Positions 56,371 through 64,000 of a stretch of DNA of 64,000 nucleotides are shown one piece after another; the stretch's first letter is position 1; the number at the start of each line of letters is the position of its first letter. The stretch covers positions 682,001 to 746,000 of the forward strand of contig JAHNUO010000017.1 of NCBI GenBank assembly GCA_019787685.1, in the 5' to 3' direction. The DNA is from Chiua virens. Lineage: Eukaryota; Basidiomycota; Agaricomycetes; Boletales; Boletaceae. A program made the translations under genes and the position numbers. Below the pieces are notes generated by a model. That model had not been told where the DNA came from, searched no databases, and saw only the letters and a list, made by a program, of their open reading frames with translations.

Positions 56371-58427
56371 TCAGATTTTAAAACCGCCCGCGAGTCCCAT
56401 CACGTTCTCCGGGTCCACTACCGCTTTGATCGCCCGCAACCTAGGCAGGTTCTCGCCATACAGATTGGCCACCGGGGTACCAAAAATCGCATAGTTGGGG
56501 TAGACCACCGAAGGGACGTCGGACTGACCGTCCTCTATGAAGAGCGAGTAGAGCGTCTGTGCGGTCTTGCGTGCGACATTGGAAACGGTGTCGTCATGTT
56601 CTGGCTGGTCCCATGCAAAATGGATGTTGAGCGGAAATAGGCCTTGTGCACGAGAAGGGGGATAAGCTGTTGGGGTCGTGTTGTGGGTAAAGAGTGAGGG
56701 CAGAAATGGCTGTATGTCGTAAGAAATGGATGCCACATCGTCCGGAAGCTTTTGTCTCCAATACTGGAGTGGCAGGATCAACGGTCTATAGTAGAGAAGA
56801 CAGTCAAGCTCCACTTACATCAGCTTCGTTGACGGCAGACTGGATAAAAGAGACTGGATGGGTTGCCACAGAGATTGAATTGAAAACGCATCTGTTGATG
56901 TAGTTTGAATTTGAATCATCGCACAGTAAGAACGGTCAAATCCGAACCGCTTAGGACTTGCGGTCGTGTCAAGTAAGGACCTTACGAAGGAAGGGAATGA
57001 ACGCGTCGATATGTCCCTCTCGACTGACGCAATCGCGAGAAATTCGTCGAATACACCCTCAGGTGCTGTTGGTGCGTCGTAGAAGACATCCACGAGAACG
57101 CTGACCTGTATAAGACCCAAAAACTATTCAACAAAGTGATGAACGAATTGGTCGTTAAAAGACCCACCTGACCAAAGAGATGTTGATACACCATGATTAT
57201 CCCTGCTTTTGGATCAGTGCTATTCGCTGAAAAATTTGCCGTCGCGAGCATAACCTGATCTCGCACGTCCGGCGAATAGGTTATGAGACCCCCCTGTGCA
57301 GCGTACGTCGAAAGACTGAAGAAAGTGTCGATTGAAGATATTGCTTACCCAAACTTGCGTCTGCGGGAATGCTCGAAAAGTAAACCTGGTTACAATTCCC
57401 TGAGATGAAGATCAGCACTCAGCCCAAAGTCACTCAGGCTGGGGCAACTTCACACGCACATAGTTATTCAGACCCCCCTGAATATCAATGATGTCAACGA
57501 AGTTATTACGCCGTGAACCGAGAAGGCCGTACTTTGAGAGCAAAGAATAGATCAGGACTCAGAATCTCTGTGACATCGACGACTGTCCCATTAGGCGTTA
57601 CCAACTCGAACGCTTGTACGGTGTCGATGGTCAATCCATACTGGTTCGTGTGCCATGAATAACCTGTTCATAAACGTCGAGAAGTCTGGCAGTCACGTCA
57701 CACACACTGTTCAAACGTACCTCCGCCAAGGGTAAAGCCGGCAACACCGACACCAGCGATTCGTCCACCTGCGACATTGACTCCGTACGGTTCAAGCGCT
57801 TCATAGACTTCGTCCCAAGTCAGCCCCGCTCCAACGATGACCGTTTGTGTCACGGGATCATAGGTGACCTCCGAGAACCTCGACATTGCAATCTGGATCC
57901 CCTCCGTGGACGAAAATCCCGGGTTAGTGGCATGTCCACCACCTTTGACCTAAAATAGGGTACCATTGGAGGATCCGAATGTTTTCAACCTCTACCATCA
58001 CTCACCGCGAATGGCATTCGCGTTCGAGCAATAATCCGCAACTAGAAGCAAGAATCATTGGTGTAAATCAAAGTCATCAAAACAAAATGGTGCTCACAGC
58101 GATGCCAACATCCTCTGGCGTACCAGGCTCAAATGAGCATGCTGCAAACTGCGTACTCCACGACGTCCAATGCTTGATATCTTTTAGGTATTTCGGCGAC
58201 GCTGGGATGAATATTATGGTTGAGCACGAACTCAGACGCGACGAAATACGAAGCAACAAACTCTGATCATAGACATCTGACGCAGCGGATATCGAAGATG
58301 CAATTTCCTGGCATGTATCGCGCAAAAGAGGGCAGATATCAGAGAACGGTGTCTGCGTGTTGGGAAATATTGAGTGGACGCCACTGGCCAAGGTTACTAT
58401 TTGGGTCAGCAGGGTAGCACCAACCAT
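56371..58427 (-). CDS. Secreted FAD-linked oxidase (berberine-bridge/PCMH type), paralogue 1
   Basis: Start at 58427: MVGATLLTQIVTLASGVHSI, a probable signal peptide. Then LRDTCQEIASSISAASDVYD, PKYLKDIKHWTSWSTQFAAC, EPGTPEDVGIAV and VKGGGHATNPGFSSTEGIQ. The His in GGGH is the family's covalent 8-alpha-histidyl FAD site. VIVGAGLTWDEVYEALEPYG, GGRIAGVGVAGFTLGGG and YSWHTNQYGL follow. The second FAD-linking Cys of bicovalent members (in a GxCxTVG-like motif) is absent here. Then LFFALKGGLNNYVGIVTRF, NSTDPKAGIIMVYQHLFGQ, VFYDAPTAPEGVFDEFLAI, ISYDIQPFLPSLF and the terminal VYPNYAIFGTPVANLYGENL and VDPENVMGLAGGFKI. Substrate unknown; relatives oxidise alcohols, carbohydrates or alkaloid-like compounds. 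First of three tandem paralogues. Confidence 0.85.
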
Positions 58428-59055
58428 AGTATCAAATCTGAGAGGCGGCGGAATATCGCTCGACCCTCATCTGTCAGTGCTCAAGTACTTTCATGAGTTC
58501 GCGGGTCAACTCGGATGTCTGGGATGCAATAGAGTCACGGAAGCCAACTTGCCAAGACGCCGCGTCTTCTCCAACAGCACCCGAGATCATATCTTACTTT
58601 GAGAGGCCATGGTGAGTCGATTCAGAATCAGAAGGCGGTCATTCGTAGTATTCTGTTTGTTATAATAATTCGTGTGATCTTCATGACATACTTACCTCAG
58701 ACCCGAGTCCAAGTACCGGGCACCAGCAGTTACTAGTAACAGATTAAGATGCAGTTAGAAAAAGGCAAGGGATCAGAAGCTTGTTGATTGATAAACCAGC
58801 TGAAACACATTCTAATATTGATTACGTCATGCATATTCAGGGCTAAGGAGTCCGAGCGGGCCTCAACCTCGGGTGGAGCGGGACGAAAAGCAAGTTGTAG
58901 TAGACCACTTACAGCTCCAATAATGCACGTGGCACAGTGAAGTGACCAGAAATCCAGAATCGAGGAAAAGATCAACGTGATCACGCGACAACATAAGAAA
59001 AGTCATGCCTGATTCCAACTAAAATACACCCAGAATCTACCGCGTCAAACAAGAA
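58428..59055. other. Spacer between FAD oxidases 1 and 2
   Basis: Minus frames (58733-58984; also a stretch near 58500-58600 reading VGEDAASWQVGFRDSIASQT) show no recognised domain. The latter lies directly upstream of oxidase 1 and may be 5' UTR or an upstream ORF. Confidence 0.3.
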
Positions 59056-61102
59056 TCAGATTTTAAAACCACCTGCAAGTCCCATCACGTTCTCCGGGTC
59101 GACCGTCGCCTTGATCGCCTGTAATCTCGGTACATGCTCGCCATATAGATGGTCCAGCGGTGTGTCGAAAATGCCATAGTTGGGATAGACAACGGTGCGA
59201 GCGGCGTTACCCTGATCGTCCTGTTTGGCAAGCATTCTAAGCGTCTTGGCGGTCGTCCTAGTGGCGTCATAAACCGCTTGGTCCGATTTCGGATCACGCC
59301 AGGAAAAGTGGAAGTTGAACGGATAGAGGGGTTGCGCACGGGACGGCGGGTACGCTGTTGGAGTCGTGTTGTGGTCAAAGAGCGATGGGAGGAAAGGCTG
59401 TACATCGTAAGAAATGCCAAACACATCATCGGGGAGGTGTTTTGACCAATGCTAGAGTACGCCGATCAACATGCTATGCTGCGGACGACATCAGGCTTTG
59501 CTTACGTGGGTTTCATTGACGAGGTATTGGATGAAGTGTGCTGGATAGCTCGTCACAGAAACAGTGTTGAACACGAATCTGTGAATACAATTGGAAAGCT
59601 CGAATAAATTAGAGTCAAGACACACGCTTACCGTAGAGGATGGGTGGGCGCAAGTAAGGATTTCACAAAAGAAAGAAATGAGCGCGTCGAAACGTCTCGC
59701 GTGGACGAAGGAATAGCCAGAAATTCGTCGAATACGCCAGCAGGAGGAGTTGGTGCATCATAAAAAATGTTGAGGCTGGTGTCGAACTGCATGAGAGCGA
59801 TAGATATGCTCAATAGGATGATCAAGATATGACAACCACATGGGATGACCTACCTCACCACCGCGGGTGTGGTATAATGCAATTATCCCAGCCTTGGGAT
59901 CGGTATTGTTCGCCGCGAAATTGACCGTTGCTGCGATGAATTGGTCGAGGACGTCTTCCGAGTAAGAAATGAGACCCCCCTTCACCATTCATGTTAAAAG
60001 TATTCATATGAAACTGACATAGAACTAGGCGTACCCAAACTTTCGTTTGTGAGAACGTCTTGAAGGTAAAGCTGGTTACAATTCCCTGAACAATAATCAG
60101 AGGCTGATCGACAACCAAACATCCTCACGTACATAGTTGTTCATTCCACCCTACAGAACAGCTCAATGAAATTGCTGAGTGATAGTTTGAAGAACGTACC
60201 TTAAGAGCAAAGAACAGGTCAGGACTCGACGTCTCCGTCACGTCGATGATTGTCCCGTTAGGCATCACCAACTCATACCCAAGCACGCTGTCGATAGTCA
60301 ACCCATATTGATTTGTGTGCCAAGAGTAACCTGATCAGGACGTCACTACCTCGGGTCAAGCACACATCCGATCCAAACGCACCTCCGCCAAGTGTGTACC
60401 CAGCGACGCCCACACCAGCTATCCGTCCACCTGCAACGTTGACACCATATGGCTCAAGGACCGCGTAAACAGCGTCCCAGGTCAGACCAGCACCTATCGT
60501 CGCCGTCTGGGTCTTGGAATCATAGACGACCTCATCGAACCTTGTCATCGCGATCTGGACGCCTTCGGTGGACGAAAATTCTGGGTTAGTGGCGTGGCCA
60601 CCGCCTTTGACCTGAAAACACAACTTGTAAAGGACTGGCTCATTTGCAACCGGAACGCTACGCACCGCGAATGGCGTTCGCGTCCGACCCAGAATTCGTA
60701 ACTAGATCATTCAGACGCGTCGCGAACTTGTGAATGCCCGTACGTTACCAAATTGGAATGGGCTTACCGCGACGCCAATGTCTTCCGCTGTACCGGGCTC
60801 CAACGAACACGCTGCATATTGTGAGCTCGACGACGTCCAATGAAAGATATCTTCAAGATACTTTGCCGAATCTACAACACAATATTGTAAACATGTGTCC
60901 GAATGGGAGAGAAGGTACCATGCAGCAACGAACTCGGATCGTAGACGTTTGACGCCGAGGAAATAGACGAAGCGATTTCTTGACATGCCTTGCTGAACGA
61001 TGGGCGGGACTCAGAGAGCAAGGTCTGCGAATCACCACCGAAGAGCGAGCTGACCGCACTTGCCAAGGTCACAATTTCAGTGAGGAAAGTAGCGCCAATC
61101 AT
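59056..61102 (-). CDS. Secreted FAD-linked oxidase, paralogue 2
   Basis: The start at 61102 (MIGATFLTEIVTLASAVSSL, signal peptide) aligns with paralogue 1. Then FSKACQEIASSISSASNVYD, AKYLEDIFHWTSSSSQYAAC, EPGTAEDIGVAV, VKGGGHATNPEFSSTEGVQ (His-FAD site), IGAGLTWDAVYAVLEPYG, GGRIAGVGVAGYTLGGGAF and YSWHTNQYGL. Further exons give LFFALKGGMNNYVGIVTSF, FAANNTDPKAGIIALYHTRG, LNIFYDAPTPPAGVFDEFLA, ISYDVQPFLPSLF, VYPNYGIFDTPLDHLYGEHV and the end VDPENVMGLAGGFKI at 59056. Intron positions match paralogue 1. No break seen. Confidence 0.85.
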
Positions 61103-61776
61103 ACTGGAGGGAGAGAAAACTGCACAGGTTATGTATCTGGTCCTCGCTCGCCAACTTGGCTCCAGTTCGGTACCATTGAGTGACATTGACATCATACCGT
61201 AAACCATTGGTGCCGAATTACTCATCGAATTACGTTCACATGTCACCTCTTCAAGTTGTTGTTTGTGGCTTCAAAAAATGCAGCAAATTCAAGTTCCTGT
61301 AAACGTTTGTTCAATTTCCGAGTCTGATCGAGACGAGTCCACTAAGTATCACCGACAATGGATTGGCACGGTGACTTATGTACACGCATCTGTGCCGTAA
61401 TTGAGAACTCAAAACTTGAGATCTACAAATTGTACATACGGGGATATCGAGGGCCTGACCCCTGAGTACTTGAGCTACTGGGCTCCATTCGAGTTGAGTC
61501 AAGTAATTGCATGTTTTGCATGGGCCATGGGTCGACCCATATCGGACGTACTCTCTTGATATTTGTCCAGAGGCTTGATTTGTTGATCAAGAAATGTATT
61601 TGAGTGATGTAGTTCTCACTCTCACCAAAACACCTTGGCCTGCCTGCACCCACCTCACTCAACTTCTCCCGATACATATGAACCTGTGAATCCTCACGAT
61701 TCTCGTCCGCGTTGCTTTCTGGGATATCCCCCAATCAACATCACGATACACACATAACAGGAACGCCTCACCAAAC
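61103..61776. other. Spacer between oxidase 2 and oxidase 3 remains
   Basis: No coding signal; contains the promoter of oxidase 2. Confidence 0.35.
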
Positions 61777-63270
61777 TCAGATCTTAAATCGCCCGCAAGC
61801 TCCACCACGTTCTCCGGATCCACCTCCGCTTTGATCGCCCACAACTGAGGCAAATTCTCCCCATACAAGCCGGCCACTGGGGTACCATAAATCGCATAAT
61901 TGGGGTAGACCACTAGAGGGGAATTCTAGCTGGGCCCATGAAAAGTAGACGCCGAAGGAAACAGGCCTTGGGCGCGGGTAGGCGAGGGCAGATATGGCTG
62001 TATGACATATAAAATGGATGTCGCGTCGTTCGGAAGGTTTTGTCTCCAATACCGGAACGACTCGGACTGAGTCGGACATGATTCACTCTACTTGAGAAGA
62101 CAGTCAAACTCCACTACATGGGCTTTGTTGACGGTCAACTGAATGAAAGTGACCGACCAAGCCGCGACAGAGATCGAATTAAAAATGGTCCCGTCAACGT
62201 GGTTTGTATCACCGCAGAATAGGAACAGTCAGATCTTAGACACGAACCACTCAGAGCTTAGAGTCGAGTCAAGTAGGGAGTTTACGAACGAGCGGAATGA
62301 ACGCGTCGAAACGACCTCCTTGATTGACGGAATCGCCAGAAACTCGTCAAATACGCCATTAGGTAGTGTTGGTGCATCAAGGGAGATATCCAGGAGAACG
62401 CTGGCCTGCATGAGACTCCAAAATTATTAAACGAAATCATCAAACAATTGGTCGTCGTTAAAGACCCACCTGACCAAAGAGATGTTGATACACCATGATT
62501 ATCCCTGCTTTGGGCTCTATGTTGTTCGCCGCAAAATTTGCCGTCGCGAGTATAACCTGATCTCGCACATCCGGCGAATAGGTAATGAGACTCCCCGTGT
62601 AGCGTCCGTCGTTGAAAGGCCAAAAGTATGATTGAAGACATGGCATTGCTTACCCAAACTTGCGGCTGCGGGAACGCTCGAAAAGTAAATCTGGTCACAG
62701 TTCCCTACTTACACACGCACTGTTCAAACGTATCTTCACCGAGTGTAAAGCCAACAACACCGACACCAGCGATTCGTCCACCGACTCCGTGGTTCAAGTG
62801 TGTCGTAAACGTCGTCCCAGGTCGGATCCACCCACTCTGACGATGACCGTGTGTGCCCCTACGTCATAGGTGACCTCGGAGAACCTCCACATCGCAAGCT
62901 GGACCCTCCGTGGACTAAAATCCCAGGTTAGTGGTATCATTAGAGGATCCGAACGTGTTCAACCTCCACTGGCACCATCACTCACGAACGGCGTTCGCGT
63001 TCGACCGATCATTTGCAACCAAAACCAGGTCCTCGATCGTCGGTGTCAATGAAGGACCTCGGTGGAACAACACGGGGCTCACAGCGACGCTGAAATCCGC
63101 TGGCGTACCATGCTGCAAATGGCGTATTCCATGGTGCCCGTGCTGATGTCTTCCATGTATTTCGGCGGCGCTGCGAACACTGTTTCAAAGAACACGAACC
63201 CGGACGCGACGGAAATCCGAGTCAGGAAGCGTCGCTTGTGTGGTGCGAAAGTACCAAGCATACCAAGCAT
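61777..63270 (-). pseudogene. Decayed FAD-linked oxidase, paralogue 3
   Basis: Recognisable pieces in family order: PPKYMEDIS and EYAICS (about 63180-63110), GRIAGVGVVGFTLGE (about 62780-62735), then GSLITYSPDVRDQVILATAN and KAGIIMVYQHLFGQ (about 62600-62470), LLDISLDAPTLPNGVFDEFL (about 62400-62340), VYPNYAIYGTPVAGLYGENL and WAIKAEVDPENV (about 61913-61790). The exons that should lie between GFTLG and GGLITYS (YSWHTNQ to NNYVG in paralogue 1) are largely missing. The C-terminal blocks lie in different frames (for example ELAGDLRSEF versus GRFKI), and the GGGH region has no clean counterpart. Closer to paralogue 1 than to 2 at the GSLITYSPDVRDQV block. Confidence 0.8.
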
Positions 63271-64000
63271 TCTGAGAGGTGGAATGGAGCGTGGACCTCA
63301 TCTGTTTGCGTCCTCAAATATGTCCCATGTCCTCCGCGGATGAACAAGTCCATGTCTGAGTCACAATGAGGATACCACACCACGGGGCGCCGGACACGTG
63401 TAGTATGTACATAGCTTGCGCGTGTTCTCCAAGGTTGCCAAGACACCGTCTTCTCTAATCGTGCCTGGCTCGGAGATCACAACACGTTCGAGACCCTCTC
63501 TCACGTCCAGCCGTCTACCCCCGTTGGGTACAATGGTCGGGCCTTGGAACCCAGTCGCCATAGCAACCCTTTTACAAGCCATTTCGCTTGCATAACGTTC
63601 ACGTCAGCCAAAGTCGCATTTCTGGAATCAGACATTCAAAACCTCCTTTTGGAACAAGCATACCTCTGACGAGCATTCCGCTGCAAGACTCGGACTCGGT
63701 CAACCAACTTGATCCATCTCCAGGCCGAAAAATGTCATCACACGAGTCGAAAAGTCGACAACTGCTAGTTGGCTGATATGCGATCTTGTCTTTGCTCGAT
63801 CATAACCATGTCATCAACGGGCATAAGACTGAAATACAAAAGAGATGGATGCGGAGATGTACGAGTGCTTACATGGGTGTCAAGCCTCGTGCGTCGCAGT
63901 AGATCAGTTCATAGATCAGGATGCAGAGAGTGAAGAGGTGATTGAACGTTGACCATGAACGTCAACGATCAATCGCGTTGATCACTGACGTTTACAGTCA
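63271..64000. other. Unassigned right end
   Basis: Short frames (63361-63582 minus, 63588-63776 plus) without motifs. It may hold 5' remains of oxidase 3. Confidence 0.35.

Noticed and set aside
1..64000. Retrotransposon or DNA transposon open frames
   Set aside because: No reverse transcriptase, integrase or transposase motif and no convincing long terminal repeats were seen; duplicated blocks are explained by gene duplication.

Overview
This window is eukaryotic and comes from a filamentous basidiomycete, most likely an Agaricomycete. Genes are split by many short introns (mostly about 45-60 nt, GT..AG). Several families expanded or restricted to these fungi are present: NACHT/WD40-type WD40 repeats, P-loop GTPases of the HSR1 type, BTB proteins, DUF6533 membrane proteins, DUF6699-like proteins and berberine-bridge-type FAD oxidases. 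No genus can be named from sequence alone. Exon joins below come from reading splice signals and family motifs by eye, so internal boundaries are approximate unless stated.

Layout. 1-1344: 3' part of a WD40 protein (+). 2.1-11.6 kb: a duplicated block of minus-strand genes with an N-terminal C2-like domain and a GTPase domain. There are two long copies (3787-6372 and 8988-11549) and an orphan N-terminal piece near 2.1-2.35 kb. 12-13.5 kb: decayed material. 14.1-16.5 kb: an RS/RGG three-RRM mRNA-binding protein of the Gbp2/Hrb1 type (-). 17.1-18.4 kb: a cysteine-rich zinc-binding ORF with an in-frame stop (+). 18.7-20.3 kb: an MFSD5-type molybdate transporter (-). 21.6-22.3 kb: a DUF6699-like gene (-). 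25.1-27.8 kb: a third GTPase gene (+) without the C2 part. 28.5-32.7 kb: condensin subunit 3 (-). 33.5-35.9 kb: an auxin-efflux-carrier-like transporter (+). 36.5-38.3, 41.8-43.9 and 52.2-53.8 kb: three BTB paralogues (-), interleaved with a DUF6533 membrane protein, the ribosome-collision ubiquitin ligase Hel2, a PPIL1-type cyclophilin, an F-box relic and urate oxidase (+). 54.8-56.0 kb: a second DUF6699-like gene (+). 56.4-63.3 kb: two secreted FAD oxidases and a decayed third (-).

Housekeeping genes (condensin, Hel2, cyclophilin, uricase, RNA-binding protein, transporters) are single and look intact. They sit among lineage-specific families caught at different stages of duplication and decay.

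The most unusual stretch is 25.98-28.08 kb. The 3' half of GTPase 3 and the DNA behind it are almost free of CpG (2 counted in about 2.1 kb), while both flanks have normal CpG. Inside lies a tandem array of about six 78-86 bp units. Each starts with a GTAAGT-like donor and ends in TAG, and consecutive units are separated by exactly 3 nt. The array can be read either as tandem introns or as a tandemly multiplied exon with its intron. Just behind it is an adjacent direct duplication in which the copy inside the CpG desert has lost the CpGs that the outer copy keeps.
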